DNA from: Microcella alkalica
GTDB taxonomy: Bacteria > Actinomycetota > Actinomycetes > Actinomycetales > Microbacteriaceae
Length of the DNA stretch: 52,569 bases
Assembly (NCBI RefSeq): GCF_014137945.1
Contig: NZ_JACGWX010000010.1
Location: 1 to 52,569 of the forward strand
Reading direction: 5' to 3'
The position numbers and the translations under genes are program-made. Numbering within the stretch: position 1 is the first letter of the stretch; each line of letters begins with the position of its first letter. The notes under the pieces were generated by a model that saw only the letters and a list, made by a program, of their open reading frames with translations, had not been told where the DNA came from and ran no database searches. Below, piece by piece: positions 17,965 to 28,127 of this stretch.

Positions 17965-18999
17965 ATGAGCACTGCAGAACCCCGACCCCCCGTGCGCGAG
18001 CGCGTCCCCGCCCCCGCGGAGGTCCGGATGCCCGACCCGGTCGACGGCGTCGTCTGGCGGCCGGCGACGCCGGAGGACGCGCCCGGGATCACGGCGCTCC
18101 TCGAGGCGATGAGTCGACGCGATCATCCGGACTGGAGCGAGAGCCTCGCGGAGGTCGAGGACGATCTCGGGCACTCCTGGGTCGACCTGCCGAACGACAG
18201 CGTCCTCGGCCACGATGCCGACGGAGCCCTCGTGGCGTGGGGCCTCGTGATCGAGATGCCCGAGCCGGAGTCGCTGCTGCGGATCATCCTCCCCGGCGGC
18301 GTGCACCCCGAGCGGCGCGGCCGGGGGCTCGGACGGCGCCTGCTCGCCTGGCAGCGAGCGCGAGCCAAGCAGCGCCTGTCGCGCAGCGACAGCATCCTGC
18401 CCGCCTGGCTGATGTCGTACGCCCCGGATCGCGCGCCCGAGCACGGCCGGCTGCTCGACCGCTCCGGGTTCGAGCCATCGCGCTACTTCACGAGCCTCGA
18501 CGCCGTGCTGGCCGACGCCGACCTCGATCGTGAGCTCCCCGCCGGCGTGCGCGTCGAGCCGATGAGCGCCGAGCTGTCCGAGGCCGTGCGGCTTGCCAAG
18601 AACGCGAGCTTCGCCGACCACTGGGGAAGCCAGCCCGCGACCGTCGAGGGGTGGACGTCGATGCTCGCCCTTCCGAGCGCCCGCCCTGAGCTCAGCCGCG
18701 TCGCGCTCGCGGACGAGGAGGTCGTGGGCTTCGTCCTGACCGAGATCAACGAGGACGACTGGGAGCGCCAGGGCTTCACCGGCTGCTACATCGGGCTCGT
18801 CGGCACGGTGCGCGAGTGGCGCGGGCGGGGGCTCGCCGGGGCGCTGCTCGCCGACGTCATGCGCGCTGCGCGCGACGCCGGGCTCGAGCGCGCCGTGCTC
18901 GACGTCGACGCCGAGAACCCCACGGGCGCCCTCAGCGTCTACACGCGGCTGGGCTTCCGTGCGACCTCGCGGGATGTCTCCTACCGCATCGTCTACTGA
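17965..18999 (+). CDS. Tandem GNAT-domain acetyltransferase (mycothiol-synthase-like)
   Basis: The 344-residue protein has two GNAT acetyltransferase domains. Acetyl-CoA pyrophosphate-binding motifs are visible at residues 117-123 (RRGRGLG) and 283-291 (REWRGRGLA), each followed by a typical helix. The C-terminal domain ends with the usual AENPTGALSVYTRLGF block. Two-domain GNATs of this size include mycothiol synthase MshD, but the substrate cannot be assigned from sequence alone. It lies alone between the rplQ terminator and a convergent gene, and is probably leaderless. Confidence 0.8.
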   Translation: MSTAEPRPPVRERVPAPAEVRMPDPVDGVVWRPATPEDAPGITALLEAMSRRDHPDWSESLAEVEDDLGHSWVDLPNDSVLGHDADGALVAWGLVIEMPEPESLLRIILPGGVHPERRGRGLGRRLLAWQRARAKQRLSRSDSILPAWLMSYAPDRAPEHGRLLDRSGFEPSRYFTSLDAVLADADLDRELPAGVRVEPMSAELSEAVRLAKNASFADHWGSQPATVEGWTSMLALPSARPELSRVALADEEVVGFVLTEINEDDWERQGFTGCYIGLVGTVREWRGRGLAGALLADVMRAARDAGLERAVLDVDAENPTGALSVYTRLGFRATSRDVSYRIVY

Positions 19000-19020
19000 C
19001 CGCCACGCCCACGGGCGGTC
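18998..19020. terminator. Bidirectional hairpin between convergent genes
   Basis: GACCGCC (18998-19004) pairs with GGCGGTC (19014-19020), with a 9-nt loop. It sits between the converging GNAT and acyltransferase genes and may terminate both. No clear U-tract is present. Confidence 0.45.
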
Positions 19021-19032
19021 GCGTTCGACCTC

Positions 19033-20901
19033 TCAGCGCTCGTCGAGCGGATCGGGCAGGTAGTCGGCCACGCGCGGGAGGGACGCGAGCCGGGTGAGCG
19101 GCGCCTCGAGGGCCTCGGCGTAGAGCTTCCCGCCCGTCGGCCCCGGGTGGATCTGGTCGCCCGCGAGCAGGTCTAGCCTCGGCCGGATCGCCGACTGCCA
19201 GTCGCTCAGCTCGACGGCGAGGTAGCGGTCGGCGAAGTCCGAGAGCGTGCTGTTGACGTCGTCCGTCCAGCCCCGGGGCGCCTGCGTCGTGACGAGGACG
19301 AGCTCGCGCTCGGGGCCGAGGATCCGCCTGACCTCGTCGAGGGTCTCCGTCCTGATCGGCCCGTTCGTGCCGAGGGCAAGGACGACGACGGGTCGCAGCT
19401 CGCCGCGCTCGGCCAGGCCACGGAGGATCTCCGGCGCCTGATGCATCTGCCGCGAGACAGCGGCGTCGATCGCGATGCCGGGGAAGCGCTCCTGCAGAGC
19501 GGGAGCCGACGCGAGCATCACCGAATCCCCGATTGCGAGCAGCTCCTCGCCCGGCGGGGTCGAGGGCGGGGGAGCGGGCGCCGTCGTGATGATCGGCTCC
19601 GGGGGTACGGAGGGCGTGGGCGGCTCCGACGGCGCGCGCAGAGCGGCCTCGCCCGCAGCGATCGCCGCGGCGGCGCTCGAGGCGTCGGGAGCCCGCACGA
19701 CGGCGGCCCCTGCGCCGACCGCGGTCGCGACGACGAGCGCGGCGGCGAGTGCGAGTCGGCCGACGCGTCGCTCGGGGCGCCAGAGGAGGCCGAGGCCCTC
19801 GCGGCGCACGGGCTGCTCGAGCCAGCGGTAGGACGCCGCCGCGAGAGCGACGCTCGCCGTGAGGGCGACGGCGCCGAGAATCCACCCGCTCGCCCCGGTG
19901 CGCTCGACCGTCGGCAGCGCCGCGCAGAGAAGGACGATGATCGGCCAGTGCCAGAGGTACAGGCCGTAGGAGCGCTCGCCGACCCAGCGCGGCAGAGGTG
20001 CGTCGAGCACGGCCGCCGCACACCCTGAGGGGTGGTCGGCGGCGACGAGCAGAACGAGCGTGAGCATGACGACGAGCGCGATGCCGCCGCGGTAGACGAG
20101 CGCGTCGTCGATCGCGAGCGCGCTCGCGGCGGCGACGATCCCGAGGGCGGCGATCGCGGCGATCGCGTCGGCGACGGCGGCGGGGATGCGCGTCGCGCGA
20201 GCGCGCGTCCCCGACAGCGGCGCGCGCGCGATCGCGAGCGCCGCCCCCGCGAGCAGACCGCTGCCGTGCGTGAGCGTCGAGTAGTAGGCCGTCGACGCGG
20301 CAGCCGGACTCGCGACCGGGTCGCCCGCGACGACCGCCATCCCGACGGCCGACGCGACGGCGAGCGCGGCGACCGCGAGCACGCGCACGCCGCGACGGGG
20401 GACGAGCAGCAGCGCGAGCAGAGCGAGCGGCCAGAGGAGGTAGAACTGCTCCTCGACCGCGAGCGACCACGCGTGGCGCAGCAGCTCGGGGCTCGTCTGG
20501 TCGAGGTAGCTCGCGCCCTGCGCGATCGCGAGCCAGTTGCTCGAGAAGGTCGCGGCCCCGACGAGCTGCCAGCCGATGCCGACGAGCACGTCGCCGCCGA
20601 TGATGGCGGCCGCGGCGGCGGAGACGCCGATGACGAGGGCGAGCGCGGGGAGTAGTCGTCGCGCGCGACGGTGCCAGAAGCGGCCGAGCGCGATGCGACC
20701 CGTCCGCTCGTGCTCCGCGAGCAGGAGCGCGGTGATGAGGTAGCCGCTGACGACGAGGAAGACGTCGACGCCGACGAACCCGCCCGGCGCAAGGCCCGGG
20801 AACAGGTGGTAGGCGAGGACGAGCACGATCGCGAGGGCCCTGACCCCGTCGAGGCCGGGGAGGCGCTCGCGTGCGCTCGACACGGCGGTGGAGGAGCTCA
20901 T
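19033..20901 (-). CDS. Acyltransferase-3 / SGNH two-domain membrane protein (OafA-like)
   Basis: Probably O-acetylates a cell-envelope glycan. The N-terminal ~370 residues form an acyltransferase-3 domain of about ten membrane segments, with LPGLDGVRALAIVLVLAYHLF (catalytic-type His), FRFWHRR-like FWHRRARRLLPAL, and WSLAVEEQFYLLWP. A Pro/Ser-rich linker leads to an extracytoplasmic SGNH esterase domain with GDSVM (Ser), LGTNG (Asn) and DQIHPG (Asp and His), so its catalytic set is complete. ATG at 20901 follows GGAGGGG; the frame extends upstream without support. Transcribed away from truA. Confidence 0.9.
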   Translation of the reverse strand: MSSSTAVSSARERLPGLDGVRALAIVLVLAYHLFPGLAPGGFVGVDVFLVVSGYLITALLLAEHERTGRIALGRFWHRRARRLLPALALVIGVSAAAAAIIGGDVLVGIGWQLVGAATFSSNWLAIAQGASYLDQTSPELLRHAWSLAVEEQFYLLWPLALLALLLVPRRGVRVLAVAALAVASAVGMAVVAGDPVASPAAASTAYYSTLTHGSGLLAGAALAIARAPLSGTRARATRIPAAVADAIAAIAALGIVAAASALAIDDALVYRGGIALVVMLTLVLLVAADHPSGCAAAVLDAPLPRWVGERSYGLYLWHWPIIVLLCAALPTVERTGASGWILGAVALTASVALAAASYRWLEQPVRREGLGLLWRPERRVGRLALAAALVVATAVGAGAAVVRAPDASSAAAAIAAGEAALRAPSEPPTPSVPPEPIITTAPAPPPSTPPGEELLAIGDSVMLASAPALQERFPGIAIDAAVSRQMHQAPEILRGLAERGELRPVVVLALGTNGPIRTETLDEVRRILGPERELVLVTTQAPRGWTDDVNSTLSDFADRYLAVELSDWQSAIRPRLDLLAGDQIHPGPTGGKLYAEALEAPLTRLASLPRVADYLPDPLDER

Positions 20902-20952
20902 GTCCCCTCCAGGGTCGCCCGTGGACCCCGCGCCGTCAAAACGGACGCGCCG

Positions 20953-20958
20953 TAGACT
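20953..20958 (+). promoter_or_regulatory. Candidate -10 box of truA
   Basis: TAGACT lies 8 nt before the truA GTG, and no Shine-Dalgarno sequence is present between them. A leaderless transcript is likely. Confidence 0.5.
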
Positions 20959-20966
20959 TCTCGCTC

Positions 20967-21896
20967 GTGACCCCCGAGTCGCTCGAGACACCCGAGCCCG
21001 CCGTGCGCCTGCGCCTCGACCTCGCGTACGACGGCGCCGCGTTCTCCGGCTGGAGCCGTCAGCCCGGGCTCCGCACGGTGCAGGGCGAGCTCGAGGCGGC
21101 GCTCACGACGATCGTCGGGCGGGCCGTGCCCGATCAGCCGGCGCCGAGCCTCACGGTCGCAGGCCGCACCGACGCCGGCGTCCACGCGACGGGCCAGGTC
21201 GCGCACCTCGACCTCACGGCCGCGCAGTGGGCGGCCGTGCGCCGACCCCGGCGCGCCGCGCCCGCCCGGGATGCGCGCGCGGACGAAAGCCCCGAGTCGT
21301 CGCTCGTGCGCCGCCTCAACGGCATCGCCGGCGCCGACGGCGACCTCGTCGTCCATCGCGCCTCGATCCCCCCCGAGGGGTTCGACGCGCGCTTCTCGCC
21401 CGTCTGGCGTCGATACGAGTACCGGCTCGCCGACGCCGCCGCGCAGCGCGACCCCCGCCAGCGCGGACACACGCTGTGGTTCCCCTCCGCTCTCGACGGC
21501 GACGCGATGGATGCCGCGGCGCGCGCTCTCGTCGGACTCCACGACTTCGCCGCCTTCTGCAAGCCCCGCGAGGGGGCGACGACCATCAGGACGCTGCTCG
21601 ACTACACGTGGACACGCGACGCCGACGGCGTGCTCGTGGCCGCCGTGCGGGCCGACGCCTTCTGCCATTCGATGGTGCGCGCGCTCGTCGGCGCGGCCGT
21701 GGCGGTCGGGCTCGGCAGGCTCGACGCCGAGCGGCTCGTCGCGATCCGCGACGGCGCAGCCAGGACGAGCGACTTCCCGGTGCTCGGGGCCAAGGGGCTG
21801 ACGCTCGTCGAAGTCGGATACCCCGACGACGCGGCCCTCGCCGTGCGGGCCGAGCAGACGCGGGCGAAGCGCGAATTGACCGCAGAACCGCGGTGA
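20967..21896 (+). CDS. truA: tRNA pseudouridine(38-40) synthase
   Basis: Makes pseudouridine at positions 38-40 of the tRNA anticodon arm. The 309-residue product has LDLAYDGAAFSGWSRQPG, the catalytic block AGRTDAGVHATGQ (Asp69), and FCHSMVRALVGAAVAVG near the end. GTG 20967 starts just after a -10 box and gives a family-like length. In relatives it normally follows rplQ directly; here two genes lie between. Confidence 0.95.
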   Translation: MTPESLETPEPAVRLRLDLAYDGAAFSGWSRQPGLRTVQGELEAALTTIVGRAVPDQPAPSLTVAGRTDAGVHATGQVAHLDLTAAQWAAVRRPRRAAPARDARADESPESSLVRRLNGIAGADGDLVVHRASIPPEGFDARFSPVWRRYEYRLADAAAQRDPRQRGHTLWFPSALDGDAMDAAARALVGLHDFAAFCKPREGATTIRTLLDYTWTRDADGVLVAAVRADAFCHSMVRALVGAAVAVGLGRLDAERLVAIRDGAARTSDFPVLGAKGLTLVEVGYPDDAALAVRAEQTRAKRELTAEPR

Positions 21897-21904
21897 ACTA
21901 GGGT
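21876..21904 (+). promoter_or_regulatory. Promoter of rplM-rpsI
   Basis: TTGACC (21876-21881) and TAGGGT (21899-21904) are 17 nt apart, a near-ideal sigma-70-type promoter. The -35 lies inside the 3' end of truA, and the leader to rplM would be about 120 nt. Confidence 0.7.
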
Positions 21905-22030
21905 TGCCCCTTGGTGTCCGTCGCCGACGGGCATCCAGTTGAGCCCTCCACCGGGACGTTCCCGTGCGATCCGCACGGAACCACCCACCGGAGCGGGATT
22001 CACGAACACCTCGACAAGAAAGCACGTACT

Positions 22031-22477
22031 GTGACGCGCACGTTCAGCCCCACGCCCGCTGACGTCAAGCGCGACTGGGTCATCATCGACGCAACCGATG
22101 TCGTCCTGGGTCGCCTTGCCAGCCACGCCGCCGCCCTCCTCCGCGGCAAGCACAAGCCCACCTTCGCCCAGCACATGGACATGGGCGACTTCGTCATCAT
22201 CGTGAACGCCGACAAGGTCGCGCTCACCGGTTCGAAGCTCGCGCAGAAGAAGGCCTACCGCCACTCCGGCTACCCGGGCGGCCTCACGGCCACCTCGTAC
22301 TCCGAGCTGCTGGAGAAGAACCCCGAGCGCGCCGTCGAGAAGGCGATCCGCGGCATGCTGCCGAAGAACAGCCTCGGCCGCGACCAGCTCAAGAAGCTCA
22401 AGGTCTACCGGGGTGCCGAGCACCCCCACGCTGCCCAGCAGCCCACGACCTACACCCTCGACCAGGTCGCCCAGTAG
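22031..22477 (+). CDS. rplM: Ribosomal protein L13
   Basis: Early-assembly large-subunit protein. From GTG 22031 it is 148 residues, with [20 protein letters not shown] and [19 protein letters not shown]. The frame is open from 21911, but the added residues are not L13-like. No strong Shine-Dalgarno sequence precedes the GTG (AAGAAAG at a distance). It forms a pair with rpsI. Confidence 0.97.
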   Translation: MTRTFSPTPADVKRDWVIIDATDVVLGRLASHAAALLRGKHKPTFAQHMDMGDFVIIVNADKVALTGSKLAQKKAYRHSGYPGGLTATSYSELLEKNPERAVEKAIRGMLPKNSLGRDQLKKLKVYRGAEHPHAAQQPTTYTLDQVAQ

Positions 22478-22508
22478 CGACCGCCTGACGACTTCAAGGA
22501 TCGATACC

Positions 22509-22991
22509 GTGGCGAACGACATCACCAACGACGCAGCTCCCGAGAGCTACACGACCGAGTCCACCGCGGCGCCGGCCGAGGCCGCGCCCCGCGCCGTCCT
22601 CTCCGTCTCCGGCGCAGCCGTGGGCCGCCGCAAGCAGGCCATCGCCCGCGTGCGCCTCGTCCCCGGCGCCGGCACCTACAAGGTGAACGGCCGGACCCTC
22701 GAGGACTACTTCCCCAACAAGCTGCACCAGCAGCTGATCAACGACCCGTTGACGATCCTGCAGCTCGGCGGCGCCTACGACGTCACCGCGCGCATCACCG
22801 GCGGCGGCCCGTCGGGCCAGGCGGGCGCTCTGCGTCTCGCGATCGCCCGTGCGCTCAACGAGATCGACCGCGAGAACAACCGCGCGACGCTCAAGAAGGC
22901 TGGCTTCCTCACGCGCGACGCCCGCGTCATCGAGCGTAAGAAGGCCGGTCTCAAGAAGGCCCGCAAGGCGCCCCAGTACTCGAAGCGCTAA
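22509..22991 (+). CDS. rpsI: Ribosomal protein S9 with acidic N-terminal extension
   Basis: Small-subunit protein whose C-terminal tail reaches P-site tRNA. The core begins near residue 38 ([21 protein letters not shown]) and ends [19 protein letters not shown]. The first ~37 residues form an Ala/Glu/Thr-rich acidic extension. GTG 22509, 160 residues. Confidence 0.97.
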   Translation: MANDITNDAAPESYTTESTAAPAEAAPRAVLSVSGAAVGRRKQAIARVRLVPGAGTYKVNGRTLEDYFPNKLHQQLINDPLTILQLGGAYDVTARITGGGPSGQAGALRLAIARALNEIDRENNRATLKKAGFLTRDARVIERKKAGLKKARKAPQYSKR

Positions 22992-23024
22992 CGCGCTCCG
23001 GCTGCGCACCAACCGCGGATCGAC

Positions 23025-24386
23025 ATGGGTCGACTGTTCGGCACTGACGGGGTTCGGGGGCTGGCCAACGGTGATCTCACCGCTGACCTCGCCCTCGGCC
23101 TCGCCCAGGCCGCCGCACTGGTCCTCACGCAGGGCCGTCACGCCGACGAGCTGCGTTCGCAAGGCAGGCGCCCGCGCGCGGTCGTCGCGCGCGATCCGCG
23201 CGTCTCGGGCGAGTTTCTGACGGCGGCCGTCGCCGCGGGCCTCGCCTCCTCGGGCATCGATGTGCTCGATGCCGGAGTCATCCCGACCCCGGCCGCCGCG
23301 TACCTCGTCAGCGACATCCGCGCCGACTTCGGCGTGATGATCTCCGCCTCCCACAACGCCGCGCCCGATAACGGGATCAAATTCTTCTCCTTCGGCGGCG
23401 TCAAGCTGCCCGACGAGGTGGAGGATCGCATCGAGGCAGCGATGTCGGGGGAGAAGCTCGCGCCGACGGGCGGAGGCGTCGGCCGCATCCGCCGCTTCGC
23501 CGACGCGGAGGACCGCTACGTCCTGCACCTTCTCGGCACCCTCGACACTCGGCTCGACGGCCTGCACGTCGTCATCGACTGCGCGAACGGCGCCGCGGCC
23601 GGCATCTCGCCGCAGGTGTTCGCCGACGCCGGCGCGACGGTCACGGTCATCGGCTCCGACCCCGACGGCCTCAACATCAACGATGGCGTCGGGTCGACGC
23701 ACCTCGAGCTCCTGCAGAGGACGGTCATCGAGGTGGGCGCCGATCTCGGGATCGCCCACGACGGCGACGCCGACCGGTGCCTCGCGGTGGATGCCCGGGG
23801 CCAGGTCGTCGACGGCGACATGATCATGGCGATCCTCGCCGTGGCCGAGCACGGCCGAGGCCTGCTCACCGACGACACCCTCGTCGTCACGGTAATGAGC
23901 AACCTCGGCCTCAAGCGCGCGATGGCCGAGCGGGGCATCCGCATCATCGAGACCGGTGTCGGCGACCGCTACGTCCTCGAGGCGCTCGCGGAGCACGGGT
24001 TGAGCCTCGGCGGCGAGCAGTCCGGTCACATCATCTTCAGCCGCCATGCGACGACGGGCGACGGCATCCTCACGGGCATCCAGCTCGCCGCGGAGATGGT
24101 GCGCACGGGCAGGAGCCTCGACGAGCTCGCGAGCGTCATGACGGTCTTCCCCCAGGTGCTCATCAACGTCCGCGGCGTCGACCGCACCGCCCTCGCGGGG
24201 CACGAGGGCATCGCCGCCGCGGTCGCCGAGGTCGAGTCCGAGCTCGGCGACACCGGGCGCGTGCTGTTGCGGGCGAGCGGAACCGAGCAGATGGTGCGCG
24301 TCATGGTCGAGGCCGAGACCGAGGAGACCGCGCAGGCGATGGCCGATCGCCTCGCCGACGTCGTCCGCGAGCAGCTCTCGGTCTGA
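23025..24386 (+). CDS. glmM: Phosphoglucosamine mutase
   Basis: Interconverts glucosamine-6-phosphate and glucosamine-1-phosphate on the way to UDP-GlcNAc. The 453-residue product has FGTDGVRG at the N-terminus, the phosphoserine loop ISASHN (Ser109), the Mg2+ loop DGDADR, the sugar-binding GGEQSGHI and the phosphate-binding [14 protein letters not shown]. Its pathway partner glmS lies two genes downstream, separated by the minus-strand coaA unit. Confidence 0.98.
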   Translation: MGRLFGTDGVRGLANGDLTADLALGLAQAAALVLTQGRHADELRSQGRRPRAVVARDPRVSGEFLTAAVAAGLASSGIDVLDAGVIPTPAAAYLVSDIRADFGVMISASHNAAPDNGIKFFSFGGVKLPDEVEDRIEAAMSGEKLAPTGGGVGRIRRFADAEDRYVLHLLGTLDTRLDGLHVVIDCANGAAAGISPQVFADAGATVTVIGSDPDGLNINDGVGSTHLELLQRTVIEVGADLGIAHDGDADRCLAVDARGQVVDGDMIMAILAVAEHGRGLLTDDTLVVTVMSNLGLKRAMAERGIRIIETGVGDRYVLEALAEHGLSLGGEQSGHIIFSRHATTGDGILTGIQLAAEMVRTGRSLDELASVMTVFPQVLINVRGVDRTALAGHEGIAAAVAEVESELGDTGRVLLRASGTEQMVRVMVEAETEETAQAMADRLADVVREQLSV

Positions 24387-24417
24387 GTTCGGCCGTCGCC
24401 GCGCTCACCGAGCGGCG

Positions 24418-25215
24418 TCAGCGGCTGCGCGCGATGATCTCGCCGTGCGGCATGAGCATCCACGCATCCGGGTGCGCCGCCCATTCCCGCCACGCGGCCG
24501 AGATCGCCTCGAGCTCCTCCCGGGTCGCGAGCCCGTGACGGACGGCGTCGTCGGCGAAGGACGACGACACCACGCGCTCCGCCCACAGCCCGCCCCACCA
24601 GGGCCCGTCGCCATCGGCCGTGAAGAGCCAGGTCGACGCGGTCGCCGTCACGTCGTCGAGCCCGGCTGCGTGCGCCCACTGGAGGAGCCGACGGCCCGCG
24701 CGCGCCTCGCCGCCGTTCGCGACCGGGATGCTCACGTACAGCTCGAGCCAGCGCGCGAGCTCGGGCGAGAGCGGGTGGATGAGCACCCCGCCCGCGTCGA
24801 TGTCGCGCGCTGCGACGACGCCGCCTGGTCGCACGACCCGCGCCATCTCACGAAGGGCTGCGATGGGGTCGCCGAGGTGCTGGAGAACCTGATGCGCGTG
24901 CGCGATGTCCGCGGAGGCGTCGGCGAAGGGGAGTGCGTACAGGTCGCCCTGTTCGAACGCCACGTCGAGCCCCGCCATCTCGGCGGCCTCCCGTGCGTGG
25001 GCGACCGCCTCCTCTGCGCCGTCGAGCCCCACGACGTTCTGCGCTCCGAGCCGACGGGCGAACTCGATCGTGATGCTCCCGGGGCCGCTGCCCACGTCGA
25101 GCAGCGAGGCGCCCTCGACGAGGTGCGGCTCGAGGTAGGTGGCCGAGTTCGCGATTGTGCGCCAGGCGTGGGCGGCGAGCACGCTCGGGTGGTGGCCGTG
25201 GGTGTACTTGACCAT
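24418..25215 (-). CDS. Class I SAM-dependent methyltransferase
   Basis: The 265-residue protein has the SAM-binding motif LLDVGSGPGS near residue 36, an acidic residue at the end of beta-2 (VVGLDG), and the motif-III region REMARVVRPGGVV. This is the UbiE/type-11 methyltransferase pattern. The C-terminal third is unassigned. ATG 25215 follows GGAGA; the longer upstream frame overlaps coaA and is rejected. It lies 38 nt after coaA on the same strand, so the two are probably co-transcribed. Its substrate is unknown. Confidence 0.85.
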   Translation of the reverse strand: MVKYTHGHHPSVLAAHAWRTIANSATYLEPHLVEGASLLDVGSGPGSITIEFARRLGAQNVVGLDGAEEAVAHAREAAEMAGLDVAFEQGDLYALPFADASADIAHAHQVLQHLGDPIAALREMARVVRPGGVVAARDIDAGGVLIHPLSPELARWLELYVSIPVANGGEARAGRRLLQWAHAAGLDDVTATASTWLFTADGDGPWWGGLWAERVVSSSFADDAVRHGLATREELEAISAAWREWAAHPDAWMLMPHGEIIARSR

Positions 25216-25253
25216 GGTCGATTCTCCGGAGAGGGGCGGGGCGGGCTGGAGGG

Positions 25254-26198
25254 TCAGATCTTGCGCAGGAGGACGGTCGAGACAGCGTGATCGCTCTCCT
25301 TGCGGAGGACGAGCGACGCCCGCGCGCGCGTCGGCAGGATGTTCTGCACGAGGTTCGGCTCGTTTATCTCGCGCCAGATCTCCCGTGCCTTCCCGACCGC
25401 CTGCTCGTGCGATAGCGAGGCGTAGCGGTGGAAGTAGCTGCGCGGATCGGCGAAGGCTCCGCGCTGGAGGGCGAGGAAGCGGTCCTCGTACCACTGCGCG
25501 ATGTCGCTCGTTCGGGCATCCACGTAGATCGTGAAGTCGAAGAGGTCGCTCACCGCGAGCGAGGCGCCGGGGCCGGGCGGCTGCAGCACGTTGAGGCCCT
25601 CGACGATGAGGATGTCGGGCCGGCGGACGATGATCTCTGCGTCGGGGACGATGTCGTAGCTCAGGTGCGAGTAGACGGGCGCGCGCACTTCGTCAGCGCC
25701 GGCCTTGATGCGCGAGACGAATCGCAGGAGGGCGCGGCGGTCGTACGACTCCGGGAAGCCTTTCCTGTGCAGGATGCCTCGGCGCCCCAGCTCGGCGGTG
25801 GGGAGGAGGAATCCGTCCGTCGTGACGAGCTCCACCCGGGGGGTGTCCGGCCAGCGGGAGAGCAGCTCGCGCAGCAGGCGCGCGATCGTCGACTTGCCGA
25901 CAGCGACCGAGCCCGCGACGCCGATGACGAAGGGCGTGCTCGAACCCGGGGCCCCGAGGAACTCGCGCGTCGAGTCGTGAAGGCGACGCGCGCCCACCGC
26001 GTACAGCGAGATCAGCCGACTGAGCGGGACGTAGACCTCGGCGACCTCCTGGAGGTCGAGCTGGTCGCCGAGCCCGCGCAGCTGCACGAGCTCCGTCTCG
26101 CTCAGCGGCTGCGGCGTGGCCGGTGCGAGCGCAGCCCACCGGCGTCGATCGAGCTCGACGAAGGGGGTGTTGTCGCGCGCTGCGCTCGCCTCGGACAT
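25254..26198 (-). CDS. coaA: Pantothenate kinase type I
   Basis: Phosphorylates pantothenate in the first step of CoA synthesis. The 314-residue product has the P-loop [12 protein letters not shown] (residues 93-104), [16 protein letters not shown], and [10 protein letters not shown], all typical of bacterial type I PanK. The frame stays open upstream into glmS on the other strand, but ATG 26198 lies 7 nt after a -10 box and matches family length. Confidence 0.96.
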   Translation of the reverse strand: MSEASAARDNTPFVELDRRRWAALAPATPQPLSETELVQLRGLGDQLDLQEVAEVYVPLSRLISLYAVGARRLHDSTREFLGAPGSSTPFVIGVAGSVAVGKSTIARLLRELLSRWPDTPRVELVTTDGFLLPTAELGRRGILHRKGFPESYDRRALLRFVSRIKAGADEVRAPVYSHLSYDIVPDAEIIVRRPDILIVEGLNVLQPPGPGASLAVSDLFDFTIYVDARTSDIAQWYEDRFLALQRGAFADPRSYFHRYASLSHEQAVGKAREIWREINEPNLVQNILPTRARASLVLRKESDHAVSTVLLRKI

Positions 26199-26205
26199 CG
26201 GCTCC

Positions 26206-26211
26206 ACAGTA
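26206..26211 (-). promoter_or_regulatory. Candidate -10 box of coaA
   Basis: Read on the minus strand this is TACTGT, 7 nt before the coaA ATG. There is no room for a Shine-Dalgarno sequence, so the transcript is probably leaderless. It is divergent from the glmS -10 box about 30 bp away. Confidence 0.45.
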
Positions 26212-26242
26212 GTGCCAGCCCGCCTCGCCTCCCGCCGGGCCG

Positions 26243-26248
26243 TAGACT
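26243..26248 (+). promoter_or_regulatory. Candidate -10 box of glmS
   Basis: TAGACT lies 7 nt before the glmS ATG. The gap AACGAGCCC-like segment (26249-26255) holds no ribosome-binding site, so a leaderless mRNA is likely. No glmS ribozyme could fit in this arrangement. Confidence 0.5.
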
Positions 26249-26255
26249 CGAGCCC

Positions 26256-28106
26256 ATGTGCGGAATCGTGGGTTATGTCGGATCCCGGGGGAGCGTCGAC
26301 GTTCTGATCGGCGGGCTCAAGCGGCTCGAGTACCGGGGCTATGACTCGGCGGGAGTCGCCGTCATCGACGCGGACGGACACCTCGACACTCGCAAGCACG
26401 CGGGCAAGCTCGCCGTGCTGACCGACGATCTGAGCGCGACGCCTCTCGCCGACGGCGTGACGGGTATCGGCCACACGCGCTGGGCGACGCACGGCGGACC
26501 CACTGACGAGAATGCGCACCCCCACCTCGGCGACGGCGGAAAGCTCGCCCTCATCCATAACGGCATCATCGAGAACTTCGGCGAGCTCAAGGAGGAGCTC
26601 CTCGCGAGCGGCCACGAGTTCAGCTCGCAGACTGACTCCGAGGTCGCGGCGCTGCTCGTCGGCGACGCCTACCGCGAGACGGGCGATCTAACCACGGCGA
26701 TGCTGCAGGTCGTCAATCGCCTCGAGGGCGCGTTCACGCTCCTCGCCGTCCACTCCGACCAGCCCGACGTCGTCGTCGGGGCTCGCCGCAACTCACCGCT
26801 CGTCATCGGGCTCGGGGAGGGCGAGAACTTCCTCGGCTCCGACGTCGCGGCGTTCGTCGCCTACACGAAGCAGGCGATGGAGATCGGGCAGGACCAGCTC
26901 GTCACCATCCGCCCCGACAGCGTCGAGGTCATCGGCTTCGACGGCGCGCCCGTCGAGGCGAAGACCTTCGAGGTCGACTGGGATGCGTCGGCCGCCGACA
27001 AGGGCGGCTGGTCGAGCTTCATGGCGAAGGAGATCAGCGAAGAGCCCGAGGCGGTCGCGAAGACGATCATCGGGCGCGTCGAGGACGGCCTCGTGCGGAT
27101 CCCCGAGCTCGAGGGCCTCGATGCGGACACGCTCCGCGACATCGATCGCGTCGTCGTCATCGCCTGCGGCACGGCGGCCTACGCCGGCATGGTCGGCAAG
27201 TATGCGATCGAGCAGTGGGCGCGTGTGCCGGTCGACGTCGAGCTCGCCCACGAATTCCGATACCGCGAGCCGGTGCTGACCGAGCGCACCCTCGTCGTCT
27301 CGATCAGCCAGTCCGGCGAGACGATGGACACCCTCATGGCGGTCAAGTACGCGCGCGAGCAGGGCGCCCGCACCCTGTCGATCTGCAACACCCAGGGCGC
27401 GACGATCCCGCGCGAGTCCGACGCGGTCGTCTATACGCACGCCGGCCCCGAGGTCGCGGTCGCGTCGACCAAGGCGTTCGTCGCGCAGATCACCGCGATG
27501 TACCTCTTCGGCATCCAGCTCGGCCAGGTCCGCGGCACCCTCGACGACTCCCGCGCACGCGGCCTCGTGCGCGAGCTGCAGGCCGTTCCGGACAAGCTCG
27601 CGTCCGTCCTCGCGTCGGGGGAGCGCATCCGCGAGATGGCGAAGTGGATGGCCGATACGCAGTCCGTCCTCTTCCTCGGCCGCCACGTCGGCTACCCCGT
27701 CGCGCTCGAAGGCGCGCTCAAGCTCAAGGAGCTCGCGTACATCCACGCCGAGGGCTTCGCCGCGGGCGAGCTCAAGCACGGGCCGATCGCTCTCATCGAG
27801 CCGGGTCAGATCGTCTTCGTCATCGTGCCGAGCCCGCGCGACCCGAACTCGCTCCACGCGAAGGTCGTCTCGAATATCCAGGAGATCCGCGCGCGCGGCG
27901 CCCGCGTCATCGCGATCGCCGAGCAGGGAGACGCGGCGGTCCTGCCGCACGCCGACGAGGTCATCCGCATCCCGCTCGCCTCGCCGTTCTTCGAGCCGCT
28001 CCTCGCGGTCGTCCCGCTCCACATCTTCGGCATGGAGCTCGCGGCCGCGAAGGGGCTCGACGTCGACCAGCCGCGCAACCTCGCCAAGTCGGTCACGGTC
28101 GAGTAG
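26256..28106 (+). CDS. glmS: Glutamine-fructose-6-phosphate aminotransferase (isomerizing)
   Basis: Makes glucosamine-6-phosphate from fructose-6-phosphate and glutamine. The 616-residue product has the N-terminal nucleophile Cys2 (MCGIVGYVG), the GATase-II residues in HTRWATHG, and HNGIIENF. Two SIS sugar-isomerase domains follow ([22 protein letters not shown]), then the C-terminal [13 protein letters not shown]. The upstream open frame is antisense to coaA and is rejected. acpS follows after 21 nt. Confidence 0.98.
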   Translation: MCGIVGYVGSRGSVDVLIGGLKRLEYRGYDSAGVAVIDADGHLDTRKHAGKLAVLTDDLSATPLADGVTGIGHTRWATHGGPTDENAHPHLGDGGKLALIHNGIIENFGELKEELLASGHEFSSQTDSEVAALLVGDAYRETGDLTTAMLQVVNRLEGAFTLLAVHSDQPDVVVGARRNSPLVIGLGEGENFLGSDVAAFVAYTKQAMEIGQDQLVTIRPDSVEVIGFDGAPVEAKTFEVDWDASAADKGGWSSFMAKEISEEPEAVAKTIIGRVEDGLVRIPELEGLDADTLRDIDRVVVIACGTAAYAGMVGKYAIEQWARVPVDVELAHEFRYREPVLTERTLVVSISQSGETMDTLMAVKYAREQGARTLSICNTQGATIPRESDAVVYTHAGPEVAVASTKAFVAQITAMYLFGIQLGQVRGTLDDSRARGLVRELQAVPDKLASVLASGERIREMAKWMADTQSVLFLGRHVGYPVALEGALKLKELAYIHAEGFAAGELKHGPIALIEPGQIVFVIVPSPRDPNSLHAKVVSNIQEIRARGARVIAIAEQGDAAVLPHADEVIRIPLASPFFEPLLAVVPLHIFGMELAAAKGLDVDQPRNLAKSVTVE

Positions 28107-28127
28107 CCCGGGCTGCGCGGTGCGGTC

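Noticed and set aside
26199-26255. glmS ribozyme/riboswitch
   Set aside because: Only 57 bp lie between coaA and glmS, and the -10 box is 7 nt from the ATG; no room for the ribozyme.
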